From the NCBI RefSeq assembly GCF_017743975.1, contig NZ_JAGHRC010000011.1:81373-145372 (forward strand): 64,000 bases of DNA, given 5' to 3'. The first letter of the stretch is position 1. Each line of letters starts with the position of its first letter. This document shows positions 25,971-35,301 of this stretch, one piece after another. This DNA is from Ruegeria sp. R14_0 (GTDB lineage Bacteria; Pseudomonadota; Alphaproteobacteria; Rhodobacterales; Rhodobacteraceae). Both the position numbers and the translations under genes were made by a program. The notes under the pieces were generated by a model. The model ran no database searches and had not been told where the DNA came from. It saw only the letters and a list, made by a program, of their open reading frames with translations.

Positions 25971-26834
25971 ATGAAGACACGAGACATGAACCGGGACTGG
26001 ATCGCCACCGCCGCAACGCTGAACAGCGCATTGCCCTATCTGCAACGCTATGACGGGGCGATTGTCGTCATCAAACTCGGCGGCCATGCCATGGGCAGTG
26101 ACGAAGCGATGGAGAGCTTTGCCCGCGATGTCGTTTTGATGCGCCAGGTCGGGGTGAACCCGGTGATCGTTCATGGCGGCGGTCCGATGATCAATGCCAT
26201 GCTGGACAAGCTGGACATCCAGTCCGAATTCGTGAACGGCAAGCGTGTCACCGACAAAGCCACTGTCGAAGTGGTCGAGATGGTGTTGTCCGGCCTTGTC
26301 AACAAACGCATCGTTCAGGCGATCAACGATCAGGGCGGCATGGCGGTTGGCCTGTCGGGCAAAGACGCGCAGCTGATGCTGTGCGATCAGACCGATGAAT
26401 CTCTGGGTTTTGTTGGCAGCCCGGCTGAGATGAACCCGAAAATCCTTCACAACCTGTTTGCCCACGATGTAATCCCGGTGATCGCACCGCTGGGCGCGGG
26501 ACGGAATGGTGAGACGTTCAACGTCAATGGCGATACAGCCGCCGGCGCCATTGCTTCTGCGCTGAAGGCGGATCGCCTGCTGCTGCTGACGGACGTCTCT
26601 GGCGTCAAAAATGCCGCAGGGGACGTTGTAACCGAGTTGAAAGCCGGTCAGATCCGCGAGATGACGCTGGATGGCACGATTGCGGGTGGCATGATCCCAA
26701 AGACCGAAACAGCGCTGGATGCGCTGCACAGTGGCGTTCGGGCGGTTGTCATTCTGGACGGACGCGCGCCCAATGCGGTCCTGCTTGAGCTATACACAGA
26801 ACACGGGGCCGGATCACTGATCCGCCCGGATTGA
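25971..26834 (+). CDS. argB: Acetylglutamate kinase
   Basis: 287 residues from ATG 25971 (MKTRDMNRDW; ATG 25986 is an alternative). The glycine-rich KLGGHAMGS and VIHGGGP bind ATP and acetylglutamate, and LLLTDVSGV and GGMIPKTE are further family motifs. It performs the second step of arginine biosynthesis. No other arg genes are adjacent. Confidence 0.95.
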   Translation: MKTRDMNRDWIATAATLNSALPYLQRYDGAIVVIKLGGHAMGSDEAMESFARDVVLMRQVGVNPVIVHGGGPMINAMLDKLDIQSEFVNGKRVTDKATVEVVEMVLSGLVNKRIVQAINDQGGMAVGLSGKDAQLMLCDQTDESLGFVGSPAEMNPKILHNLFAHDVIPVIAPLGAGRNGETFNVNGDTAAGAIASALKADRLLLLTDVSGVKNAAGDVVTELKAGQIREMTLDGTIAGGMIPKTETALDALHSGVRAVVILDGRAPNAVLLELYTEHGAGSLIRPD

Positions 26835-26852
26835 GCATCAAGAGGAGGAGAC

Positions 26853-27539
26853 ATGCCAGATCGCGCCCACCCCTCCTCTGACGCTGTGACGATTTCCTAT
26901 GAACAGGTGGAACAGGCTGCAAAAGCGGCTGGTTTGATCGTCATGGGCGCACTTCATCCGCGCGTTACTGACGCCAAACAATTGGACGGCGGTACGCTTC
27001 TCCTGCTGGGTGCAGGGGCCGATTTTTGGCCCACTCTCAAGACCTCGGACGAGTGGCAGAGCGACGACCCGGTTGATCGCTGGTCGCTGCGCGTGATCGG
27101 GCAAATGGCGCAGGACTTGTCGGCCCAAGCTCATTTCCCGTTTGGTGGCCCCCCGTATGCGCCGTTTATTGACTGGGCGTTGAAATCAGGGCGCACCTTT
27201 AGCAGCCCGGTTGGGGCATTGGTACATGATGAGGTCGGCATGATGATCTCATTCCGGGGCGCGCTGCAATTCGAGCATGAGTTCCCGATCCCCACGCCGA
27301 AGGGTGCATCACCTTGCACCACCTGCGCTGCGCCTTGCACCCAAACCTGCCCGGTGAACGCGTTGAACAGTCAGAGTTTCTATGACGTCGCAGCCTGCCA
27401 CGACCACTTGTCCACAGACCAGGGCCAAACCTGCATGACAGGCGGATGTCTTGCGCGGCTATCCTGCCCGCTTAGCGCGGGTGCCGGACGCGACCCCGAG
27501 CAGTCGGCCCACCACATGAGAGCGTTTCACCCATCATGA
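26853..27539 (+). CDS. QueG-related 4Fe-4S ferredoxin-like protein
   Basis: 228 residues, start supported by AGGAGGAGAC. The cluster motif C155-x2-C158-x3-C162-x3-C166-P binds one 4Fe-4S unit, and four more cysteines follow (182, 194, 199, 205). It resembles the Fe-S half of epoxyqueuosine reductase but lacks the length and cobalamin region of QueG. The role is unknown, presumably electron transfer. Overlaps the SixA-like gene by four bases. Confidence 0.7.
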   Translation: MPDRAHPSSDAVTISYEQVEQAAKAAGLIVMGALHPRVTDAKQLDGGTLLLLGAGADFWPTLKTSDEWQSDDPVDRWSLRVIGQMAQDLSAQAHFPFGGPPYAPFIDWALKSGRTFSSPVGALVHDEVGMMISFRGALQFEHEFPIPTPKGASPCTTCAAPCTQTCPVNALNSQSFYDVAACHDHLSTDQGQTCMTGGCLARLSCPLSAGAGRDPEQSAHHMRAFHPS

Positions 27540-28033
27540 GCCGCAGACTGATCCTGACCCGCCATGCCAAATCCAGTTGGGACAGCCTGGTCCTGGCCGA
27601 TCATGATCGCCCACTGAACAAGCGCGGTCGCAAGTCTGCCCCGGCAATTGGGGCCTGGCTGCGTGAAAACGGATGGTTGCCGGACGAAGTGCTCAGCTCG
27701 ACTGCGACCAGAACGCGGGAAACCTGGGACAGGATGGGGCTGCAAGCCGACAAGCTGTGCTTTCACCGCGCGCTCTATCACGCAGAGCCCGCGGATATGC
27801 TGGTCGAACTGTCCGGAGCGACGGGGCAAACCGTTTTGATGCTGGGGCACAATCCCGGTATTGCAGCCTTTGCCGATCAAATCGTCAAACAGCCGCCGGG
27901 CCATGCCAGATTCTACGACTATCCCACCTGCGCGACCACGGTGATCCGATTTGATATCGGCGATTGGTCGGAAATTCGCTGGCACGGTGGCCAAGTCGAG
28001 GGGTTTGTCATTCCGCGCGAGTTGCTGGAATAG
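27536..28033 (+). CDS. SixA-like histidine phosphatase
   Basis: 165 residues. The active-site RHAKSSW near the N-terminus and a second conserved histidine in LMLGHNPG define the phosphoglycerate mutase-like family, SixA branch. SixA removes phosphate from phosphohistidine proteins; the substrate here is unknown. Coupled to the Fe-S gene upstream and followed directly by a terminator. Confidence 0.87.
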   Translation: MSRRLILTRHAKSSWDSLVLADHDRPLNKRGRKSAPAIGAWLRENGWLPDEVLSSTATRTRETWDRMGLQADKLCFHRALYHAEPADMLVELSGATGQTVLMLGHNPGIAAFADQIVKQPPGHARFYDYPTCATTVIRFDIGDWSEIRWHGGQVEGFVIPRELLE

Positions 28034-28034
28034 A

Positions 28035-28062
28035 AAAAGGCGGGAACAAAGGCCCGCCTTTT
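28035..28062. terminator. Bidirectional terminator
   Basis: AAAAGGCGGG (28035-28044) pairs perfectly with CCCGCCTTTT (28053-28062), loop 8 nt. T-runs are present in both directions, so it can serve both the SixA gene and the convergent bztD. Confidence 0.9.
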
Positions 28063-28081
28063 CTTTGTACTGTGACCCGGT

Positions 28082-28873
28082 TCAGTGACCCAGAATTTGG
28101 CTGAGGAACAGCTTGGTCCGGTCACTTTTGGGGTTGTTGAAGAACTCTTCCGGTTCGTTCTGTTCCACGATCTGACCGGCATCCATAAAGATCACGCGGT
28201 TTGCGACCTGACGGGCAAAGCCCATCTCGTGCGTCACACACAGCATGGTCATGCCTTCCTCAGCCAGTTCGATCATGGTGTCGAGCACCTCTTTGATCAT
28301 CTCGGGGTCCAGCGCCGATGTGGGTTCGTCGAACAACATGATCCGCGGCATCATGCACAGCGAACGAGCGATCGCCACACGCTGCTGCTGACCACCGGAC
28401 AACATGCCCGGGTATTTGTTGGCCTGTTCCGGGATTTTCACCTTTTCCAGGAAGTGCATGGCGCGTTCTTCGGCCTCTTTCTTGGGCGTCTTGCGCACCC
28501 AGATTGGGGCCAGTGTGCAGTTTTCCAGAATGGTCAGATGCGGGAACAGGTTGAAGTGCTGAAACACCATCCCAACCTCGGACCGGATCTTGTCGATGTT
28601 TTTCAGGTCATTCGACAGCTCGATCCCGTCCACAACAATCGAGCCCTGCTGGTGTTCTTCCAGCGCGTTCAGGCAACGGATCAATGTGGACTTCCCCGAG
28701 CCCGACGGGCCCGCGATAACGATCCGCTCGCCCTGATTGACGGTCAGATTGATGTCGCGCAGCACGTGGAAGGACCCGTACCACTTGTTCATTCCATTGA
28801 TTTCGATGGCGACCTCGTCGCTCACCTGCATCTTGGAGCGGTCGATTTCGCGGTCAATTGCAAGTTCAGACAT
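28082..28873 (-). CDS. bztD: General/acidic amino-acid ABC transporter, ATPase
   Basis: 263 residues. Walker A GPSGSGKST, signature LSGGQQQR, Walker B IMLFDEPTSALDPE, H-loop CVTHEMG. It matches the polar amino-acid importer ATPases (GlnQ/BztD/AapP). Last gene of the bztABCD operon, 12 bp after bztC. It powers uptake of glutamate, aspartate and related amino acids. Confidence 0.93.
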   Translation of the reverse strand: MSELAIDREIDRSKMQVSDEVAIEINGMNKWYGSFHVLRDINLTVNQGERIVIAGPSGSGKSTLIRCLNALEEHQQGSIVVDGIELSNDLKNIDKIRSEVGMVFQHFNLFPHLTILENCTLAPIWVRKTPKKEAEERAMHFLEKVKIPEQANKYPGMLSGGQQQRVAIARSLCMMPRIMLFDEPTSALDPEMIKEVLDTMIELAEEGMTMLCVTHEMGFARQVANRVIFMDAGQIVEQNEPEEFFNNPKSDRTKLFLSQILGH

Positions 28874-28885
28874 GCGTTGAACTCC

Positions 28886-30184
28886 TTAACGGTGATCGGT
28901 GGCAAGGCGACGCTCGAGCCACTGTGAATATTGAGAAATGCCGTAGCAGACGACAAAGAACAGAAGCGCGGCAAAGCCCAGAAGCTCCCAATAGACGCCG
29001 TTCCATTCGGTCGACGCCAGAATTGGACCCCGGATCATACCCACCAGGTCGAACATCGAGATGACCGAAACCAGTGTGGTGTCCTTGAACAGGCCCACGG
29101 CCACGTTCACAATGCCTGGGATCGAGATCTTCAAAGCCTGCGGCAGGATGATCAGGCGCATCGCCTGCGGGTAATCCAACCCCAGACTATCTGCTGCCTC
29201 GTACTGTCCACGTGGAAGCGCTGCCAGACCGCCGCGGATCACCTCGGCGATATAGGCGGCCGAGAACATGGTGATCATGATCACGACGCGCAGGAACAGG
29301 TCGACCGTGCTGTCAGGCGGGAAGAAGTACGCCAGCATCACCGAAGCCACAAACAAAAGCGTAATCAGAGGTACGCCGCGGATGAATTCGATGAAGATGA
29401 CGCAGACCCACTTGATCAGCGGCATATTGGACTGACGCCCCAAAGCCAGCGCGATACCTAGCGGCACGGACAACGACACACAGGTAACACCCAGCATGAG
29501 GTTGAGCATGAAGCCGCCAAGATCCCGGCTGGGAACGGCTTTCAGCAACGCATTTTCTGAGGCCCCTTCGGGGATCAGAGCTGCACCGATGTTCCAAACG
29601 ACCAGCGCGACGACGATTGCACCAAAGAATCCGGCAGCAAAGCTGTTTCTGCCAAACTTCTGGAATACGGCGCCCGCAGCGACAAAACCCACCAGCGCCA
29701 CCAGAGGCGCAAGAATGGTGCCCCCCCAGATCAGCCAGAACGCAATGAACGGATAAAGCGCGGTGAAGATCAGCAATTTGCGGGGCAAATCGAAGAACAA
29801 CACTGGCGCTATCGCGACCAGCATCAGGATGAAGGCCAGATTTGGACGCCAGTACGCGTCTGTGGGATACTTGAACCCATAGATGAGCTGCGGCCAACGT
29901 TCGGTTAGAACAGCGAAACATGCACCGGTCTTACCGGCCAGAATCTCGCGACATTCAGCCAGGGACGAGGCATTCCACACCCCGTTGAAAATCCACGGCA
30001 GAGTGTTTTTGAGCAGCAGATAGATCAGGACCAGAGACAGAACCGTCAGAATCGTGTTGGCAACGCCAGAGAACAGGTTTTCACGCAGCCACTTGACGAC
30101 ACCCGTTTCACGCGCTGGTGGCGGTGAGGGTGGAATAGGGCCTTCGGCCACGAAAGCGATCGGATTGGTTGTTTGATCGGTCAT
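28886..30184 (-). CDS. bztC: Amino-acid ABC transporter permease
   Basis: 432 residues with about eight membrane segments. The C-terminal half carries the binding-protein-dependent permease signature (EVIRGGLAALPRGQYEAADSLG region) that contacts the ATPase. The long N-terminal half with extra helices is typical of AapM/BztC. Three bases separate it from bztB. Confidence 0.92.
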   Translation of the reverse strand: MTDQTTNPIAFVAEGPIPPSPPPARETGVVKWLRENLFSGVANTILTVLSLVLIYLLLKNTLPWIFNGVWNASSLAECREILAGKTGACFAVLTERWPQLIYGFKYPTDAYWRPNLAFILMLVAIAPVLFFDLPRKLLIFTALYPFIAFWLIWGGTILAPLVALVGFVAAGAVFQKFGRNSFAAGFFGAIVVALVVWNIGAALIPEGASENALLKAVPSRDLGGFMLNLMLGVTCVSLSVPLGIALALGRQSNMPLIKWVCVIFIEFIRGVPLITLLFVASVMLAYFFPPDSTVDLFLRVVIMITMFSAAYIAEVIRGGLAALPRGQYEAADSLGLDYPQAMRLIILPQALKISIPGIVNVAVGLFKDTTLVSVISMFDLVGMIRGPILASTEWNGVYWELLGFAALLFFVVCYGISQYSQWLERRLATDHR

Positions 30185-30187
30185 GGC

Positions 30188-31420
30188 TCAGCGCTCCTTC
30201 AACTTGACGGATGCGTTGTAGATGTTCATCGCCATCGAAATCAGCAGCGATGCGGTCAGGTAGAACAGCATCAGCAACAGGACACATTCGATCGCGCGAC
30301 CGGTCTGGTTCAGCGTGATACCGCCCAAGGTTGCGGTGATATCAGCGTAGCCCACGGCAATCGCCAGCGACGAGTTCTTGGTGATGTTGAGGTACTGCGA
30401 AATCAGCGGTGGAATGATCACCCGCAAGGCCTGAGGCAGAACCACAAGGTTCATGATCCGACCCGGACGCAAGCCCAGCGCCGCGGCGGCCTCGGTCTGG
30501 CCTTTCGAAATCGCCTGAATACCCGCGCGGACGTTTTCCGCGATGAACGCACCTGTATAGATGGAAAGTGCGAACCAAAGCGCGATCAGCGGACCACCTA
30601 CTTTGATGCCTCCGCTAAAGTTAAAGCCCTTTAGTTCAGGGATATTCCATGTCAGGCCCATCAGCAGCATCAACACAATAAACGGACCAAACCAAACAGC
30701 CAGTTTGGGCAGCAAGGTTTTTGGGCGAATGCCGGTTTCTTCCTGTTTGTGTGCTGCCCGTTTTTCGATTTCACGAGCGACGAACCAGGACGCGACCAGG
30801 CCAGCAATAACCACAAGCCAGTTGAGCAATGTCACGCTGAACAAACCGTGTGCAAACTCGGGACGCGGGATATAGACACCACGGTTTGTGAACGCGAAGG
30901 CATCAAACAGCATGCTCGATGTCGGGTTGTCCCCCCGGAACGCACGCGGCCCCGGCAGCACAGCGGTCATGATGGTGAAGATGATGATGATCCAGATCAG
31001 AACCGGAATATTCCGGAAGATCTCGACATATACAGCCATCAGTTTCGACACGAGCCAGTTGTTCGAAAGCCTCAGAACACCTGCGATCACCCCGAATATT
31101 GTCGCGGTGATACAAGCAAGAAAGGCAACAAGAAGCGTGTTGAGCAATCCGACAACAGCTGCACGCCCGTGTGAGGACTGGCTGTCATACTCGATCAGAC
31201 GCTGGTTGATGTCGTACCCGGCAGAGTCACCAAGAAACGAGTAGGAAATGTTCAGGCCGGCGGCCCGGAGGTTCTGGATCAGGTTGTTGCCCAGATACCA
31301 AATGCAAAGCGCAATAACGATGGCCGCAATCACCTGAAACGTAAGTGAGCGATAGCGGGTATCGTTTATGAGCATCGACAACCGAAAATCAGCTTTCGGC
31401 GGGTCAGTCATAGTCGACAT
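30188..31420 (-). CDS. bztB: Amino-acid ABC transporter permease
   Basis: 410 residues with multiple membrane helices, a large central loop between helix groups as in AapQ/BztB, and the permease signature ENVRAGIQAISKGQTEAAAALG region. It forms the heteromeric channel with BztC. The ATG at 31420 follows the bztA hairpin. Confidence 0.92.
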   Translation of the reverse strand: MSTMTDPPKADFRLSMLINDTRYRSLTFQVIAAIVIALCIWYLGNNLIQNLRAAGLNISYSFLGDSAGYDINQRLIEYDSQSSHGRAAVVGLLNTLLVAFLACITATIFGVIAGVLRLSNNWLVSKLMAVYVEIFRNIPVLIWIIIIFTIMTAVLPGPRAFRGDNPTSSMLFDAFAFTNRGVYIPRPEFAHGLFSVTLLNWLVVIAGLVASWFVAREIEKRAAHKQEETGIRPKTLLPKLAVWFGPFIVLMLLMGLTWNIPELKGFNFSGGIKVGGPLIALWFALSIYTGAFIAENVRAGIQAISKGQTEAAAALGLRPGRIMNLVVLPQALRVIIPPLISQYLNITKNSSLAIAVGYADITATLGGITLNQTGRAIECVLLLMLFYLTASLLISMAMNIYNASVKLKER

Positions 31421-31507
31421 GTTTTGGGATCCCCGTAGCTTGCGGGCTACTTAATTTCGGCGAGGTTGTCCCCGCTCTGCATCTGCCCGCAGCAGTTTAT
31501 TATAGAA

Positions 31508-31533
31508 GAGGGCGCAAGTTTCCTTGCGCCCTC
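31508..31533 (-). terminator. Intercistronic hairpin between bztA and bztB
   Basis: GAGGGCGCAAG pairs perfectly with CTTGCGCCCTC, 4-nt loop. The minus-strand 3' flank is AT-rich without a full T-run. It fits a partial terminator or mRNA-stabilising hairpin that lets the binding protein be made in excess of the membrane parts. Confidence 0.75.
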
Positions 31534-31546
31534 ATCCGTCTATGTT

Positions 31547-32563
31547 TTAGCGGAACGGCGGCGAGTACAGCAGGCCACCTTCGGTCCACTGGGCGTTCAG
31601 GCCGCGTGCCAGACCGATGGGTGTTTCTTCACCGATGTTCTTGGCGAAGACTTCACCATAGTTACCGCCAGCTTTGATCGCTTTCGCGGCCCAGTCGGCG
31701 TCAAGTCCCAGCATCTCGCCCAGGGTGCCTTCGGTACCCAGCAGGCGGTTGATTTCCGGATTGTCGGTACCAGCGCTCAGCTCGTCGATGTTTGCCGAGG
31801 TCACGCCCAGCTCTTCAGCCGAAACCAGCGAGTTCAGAGTCCAGCGAACAACGTCACCCCACTCGTGGTCACCGTGGCGGACCAGCGGGCCCAGCGGCTC
31901 TTTCGAGATGATTTCAGGCAGCAGGACGTGATCACCGGGGTTTTCGAACGTGGCGCGGGTTGCGGCCAGGCCCGAAGCGTCGGTGGTGTAAACGTCACAT
32001 GCGCCAGCCAGGTATTGCTGTTGCGCTTCGGCGTTGGTTTCGATCGGAACCGGCTCGTAGCTGATGTTGTTGGCACGGAAGAAATCGGCCAGGTTCAGCT
32101 CGGTGGTGGTGCCGGTCTGGATACAAACGGTCGCGCCGTCCAGTTCCTTGGCCGAGCTTACGCCCAATGCCTTCGGAACCATGAAGCCCTGACCGTCATA
32201 GTAGTTGATACCAACGAATTCGAACTTCAGGTCGACGTCGCGGCTGAAGGTCCAGGTGGTGTTACGGGCCAGCATGTCGATCTCGCCGGATGCCAGCGCT
32301 GTGAAGCGTGTTTTACCGGTGGTTGGAACGAACTCGACTGCGTTCGCATCGCCCAGAACAGCTGCAGCAACAGCGCGGCACAGCGAAACGTCAAAACCTT
32401 GCCATTCGCCATTTGCATCGGGTGCCGCAAAGCCGACCAGACCAGTGGTCACACCGCAGTTCAGTTTGCCGCGCGCTTTGACGTCGTCAATCGTCCCCGC
32501 AGCAGCAGCGCCTGCAGCCAGACCGGCAATCGTTGCCGCGCCCAAAATTACGGATTTTTTCAT
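31547..32563 (-). CDS. bztA: Amino-acid ABC transporter periplasmic binding protein
   Basis: 338 residues from ATG 32563 (MKKSVILGAATIAGLAAGAA), preceded by AGGAAGAGG; this gives a clean signal peptide. The mature part (KLNCGVTTGLVGFAAPDANG) is typical of AapJ/BztA, which bind glutamate, glutamine, aspartate and asparagine in the periplasm. First gene of the operon. Confidence 0.94.
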   Translation of the reverse strand: MKKSVILGAATIAGLAAGAAAAGTIDDVKARGKLNCGVTTGLVGFAAPDANGEWQGFDVSLCRAVAAAVLGDANAVEFVPTTGKTRFTALASGEIDMLARNTTWTFSRDVDLKFEFVGINYYDGQGFMVPKALGVSSAKELDGATVCIQTGTTTELNLADFFRANNISYEPVPIETNAEAQQQYLAGACDVYTTDASGLAATRATFENPGDHVLLPEIISKEPLGPLVRHGDHEWGDVVRWTLNSLVSAEELGVTSANIDELSAGTDNPEINRLLGTEGTLGEMLGLDADWAAKAIKAGGNYGEVFAKNIGEETPIGLARGLNAQWTEGGLLYSPPFR

Positions 32564-32770
32564 TTTTACCTCTTCCTGATTTCCCGCCCCGTTTCGGGAC
32601 GGCTCTGTCCGGCGCCTCTGGCACCAGAAAGGTTTACCCAAAGGCGTCTCCCCTTTAGTGCGCACGAGTTTGGTCGCATTCATAAACAAACGTCAAGGGT
32701 CGGATCAGGGAAAACGATGAGTCAATTCAGAGATGACCGTCTCTGCGTCGAAAATTGGCGCAGAATAGGC

Positions 32771-33478
32771 TCAAGCCGAGATTTCAAAGAACCGTTTAGC
32801 GTGCAAAAATGCCGCCCTTTTTGTTTCCGAGGCGGCGTGAGCCTCGTCATCATGGCCCCATTGTTCGATTTGCCACAGCTCGTCAAGCCTTGAGATTTCC
32901 CAAATCTCGTCCGCGCTACGCCAGTCCATCGCCGCAGCAAACCCCAAGACCAACGAGCCGGACAGGCTGACCAGATCATGAAAGGCGGCCAGCTGGAAGT
33001 CGTTGAAATCGTGCACGCGGCTGCGCAGCGTGGCCAATGATTTCGCCGATTGCGGCTGATGCAGAACGCCCGCCACAGGTACCAGTCGGGCGGCCAGCGT
33101 TTCTGCCGCCCAGTCCAAGGCCGGATCCCAGCTTTCGGCCTGGCGTTTTTGCAATTCCTGTGGGTGAGTCGCCCGATAACACAGCAAATCGGAGTCACCG
33201 TAGTCGGCCAGCATGTCTGCAACCTCGGCGTGCTGATGGTGGACTTTATCGATGGCGGCATTGGCCGAGCGGGTAAAGGGCATCTGGGTCGGGTCGACCT
33301 CTTTTTCCTGCGCGTCCCATTCTGCCGCAACCTCTTGCGCCATGGCCAGTGTTGGCAGGATCAATCCGGCCTTGGCTGGTGTTTTGACGCAACGACCATC
33401 CAGTTCAACCGTGTATCCGTCATCCGCTTGGACGACCGCGCTTGCGGTCCAAAATCGCTTAGGCTTCCAGTCGCTCAT
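32771..33478 (-). CDS. ATP12 family chaperone for F1-ATPase assembly
   Basis: 235 residues from ATG 33478 (MSDWKPKRFW). The segments VELDGRCVKTPAK and MPFTRSANAAID are typical of ATP12, a chaperone that binds the F1 alpha subunit. It is mostly found in alphaproteobacteria and mitochondria. Four bases after the HAD gene, in one operon with rluC. Confidence 0.9.
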   Translation of the reverse strand: MSDWKPKRFWTASAVVQADDGYTVELDGRCVKTPAKAGLILPTLAMAQEVAAEWDAQEKEVDPTQMPFTRSANAAIDKVHHQHAEVADMLADYGDSDLLCYRATHPQELQKRQAESWDPALDWAAETLAARLVPVAGVLHQPQSAKSLATLRSRVHDFNDFQLAAFHDLVSLSGSLVLGFAAAMDWRSADEIWEISRLDELWQIEQWGHDDEAHAASETKRAAFLHAKRFFEISA

Positions 33479-33482
33479 GATT

Positions 33483-34154
33483 TCAGGTCCAGATGTGATC
33501 CAGTGCGCGCGGCAACTGATCAAAGGTTTCAATAATACAAGCCGCGCCGTTCAATACGGCCCGGTCGTGATAGCCCCAGGAAACGCCGATACCCGCCACC
33601 CCGGCCGCCTGCGCCATATCCATGTCAAACCGGGTATCCCCGATCATGACGGTGTCCGAAGCCTCAACTCCGGTTTCGGACCGGGCCGTGTCAATCATTG
33701 ACGGGTGCGGTTTCGACGGATGATGGTCTGCGACTTGCCGAGTCACGAAATAGCGCTCCAGTTCATGGGCTTCGATCAGCGCATCCAACCCGCGTTGTGA
33801 TTTCCCGGTTGCCACACCCAGCAGAATTTCGGGCACCGCGTGTAAGGCTTCGATCACGTCACGTGCGCCGGGATAAAGCGGCGAGCTTGCTGCACCCATC
33901 TTCAACCGGTTGGCATGGTAGGCCTGTTTATAACCTTCAACCAAACTGTGCTGAACGCTATTGGATTGGTCAGATGCCAGCTGCGCCATGGCGTTTGGCA
34001 GCGACAAGCCCACGATGGACAGAATCGCCTGCCGGTCAGGCACGGGCAAGGACAGCGACTGAAAACTGGCGGTCATCGCAGCGACAATGCTGCCCTGGCT
34101 GTCAACCAGAGTGCCGTCCACATCGAACAGCACCAAACGCAAGGGTGCGCTCAT
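33483..34154 (-). CDS. HAD-IA hydrolase, phosphoglycolate phosphatase-like
   Basis: 223 residues. The nucleophile motif LFDVDGTLVDS near the N-terminus, a helical cap, and GVATGKS and MIGDTRFDMDMA in the later part. It hydrolyses small phosphate esters; the substrate is not determined. Start overlaps the rluC stop (ATGA). Confidence 0.87.
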   Translation of the reverse strand: MSAPLRLVLFDVDGTLVDSQGSIVAAMTASFQSLSLPVPDRQAILSIVGLSLPNAMAQLASDQSNSVQHSLVEGYKQAYHANRLKMGAASSPLYPGARDVIEALHAVPEILLGVATGKSQRGLDALIEAHELERYFVTRQVADHHPSKPHPSMIDTARSETGVEASDTVMIGDTRFDMDMAQAAGVAGIGVSWGYHDRAVLNGAACIIETFDQLPRALDHIWT

Positions 34155-35194
34155 TGCAGTTCCTCGAACGGGTCTTCGGCAGCCAGGTCTTCGGTCCAGC
34201 CGAACGTATCCCAGCTGTGCTTCATATGGTCTGGCAAGGGCGCCGTGACAGTAATCGTCTTGCGTGTCACCGGGTGCTGGAACGAGGCCTGCCGCGCGTG
34301 CAGGTGCAGTTTTTTACTGATGATCCCGCCCAACTGTGCACCCCAGCCATCGCCAAGGTTTTCCTGCCCGGAGCCACCGTATTTGCCATCCCCGATGATC
34401 GGATGCCCAATCGCTGCCATATGCGCGCGCAGTTGGTGCGTCCGACCCGTGATCGGCTCCATCGCCACCCAAGCGGCGCGCCCGGCCACCCGGTACAGCG
34501 TCGCGTAGAGCGTGTGGGCCCGTTTCGCACCGGGGTTGTCGTTGATTTCGTTGAGGTGAACGGCGACCATTTTCTCGCCTTCGCCATGCTTTCCATGGCC
34601 CGCAGCCTTGACGAGCCCGGTCTTGATCTCACCCAGATACGGGGTTGGTACGCCTGCCACCAAAGCCCAGTAGATCTTGCGCGTGTCGCGGTGACGGAAC
34701 GCAGCTGTCAGCCCTTTGGCGGCCTCACGTGTGCGCGCCAGCAGAAGAACGCCTGACGTATCCTTATCCAAACGGTGCACAAGGCGAGGGTTCTCGTCAT
34801 AGCCAAACCGTAAAGCCTCGGACAGGCTGTCGACGTGGCGGGTCTGGCCGCTGCCGCCCTGCACCGGCAGGCCATGGGGTTTGTTTAGGGCCAGCACATG
34901 ATCGTCGCGATAGATCACGCAGGATTGGATCATCTTGGCGTCAGCATCCGATACACGCCGCTTGACCTCGGCCGGTTTGTGATCGACGTCGGGCAAGGGC
35001 GGCACACGCACGACCTGACCGACCTCAAGCCGGGTCGAAGCTTTGACCCGCCCGCCTTCGACACGCAATTCACCCTTGCGACACATCTTTTCGATCCGGC
35101 CCTGGCTGACATGCGGGAACAGGCGGCGCAACCAGCGATCCAGCCGCTGGTCGCCGTCACCTTCTGCCACGGTGATCATCTGTACGCCGCTCAT
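34151..35194 (-). CDS. RluA/RluC family pseudouridine synthase
   Basis: 347 residues. The N-terminal S4 RNA-binding domain (RLDRWLRRLFPHVSQGRIEK) is followed by the catalytic domain with HRLDKDTSGVLLLAR, whose aspartate is the active residue. Most like RluC, which modifies 23S rRNA. First gene of the rluC-HAD-atp12 operon. ATG 35194 or 35179. Confidence 0.88.
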   Translation of the reverse strand: MSGVQMITVAEGDGDQRLDRWLRRLFPHVSQGRIEKMCRKGELRVEGGRVKASTRLEVGQVVRVPPLPDVDHKPAEVKRRVSDADAKMIQSCVIYRDDHVLALNKPHGLPVQGGSGQTRHVDSLSEALRFGYDENPRLVHRLDKDTSGVLLLARTREAAKGLTAAFRHRDTRKIYWALVAGVPTPYLGEIKTGLVKAAGHGKHGEGEKMVAVHLNEINDNPGAKRAHTLYATLYRVAGRAAWVAMEPITGRTHQLRAHMAAIGHPIIGDGKYGGSGQENLGDGWGAQLGGIISKKLHLHARQASFQHPVTRKTITVTAPLPDHMKHSWDTFGWTEDLAAEDPFEELQ

Positions 35195-35301
35195 GCCGAT
35201 ACCCTCTGCGTCGCGCGAATTGTCCGCGCGGTAGACCCGTCTGTAAGTGCCTTAGAAAACATGCGCGTCTGTGGCGTGCCAAGGGCAAAGAGTCAAGCAG
35301 A

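Noticed and set aside
31466..32893. A 475-codon plus-strand frame opposite bztA
   Set aside because: Antisense to a clear binding-protein gene; no recognisable protein.
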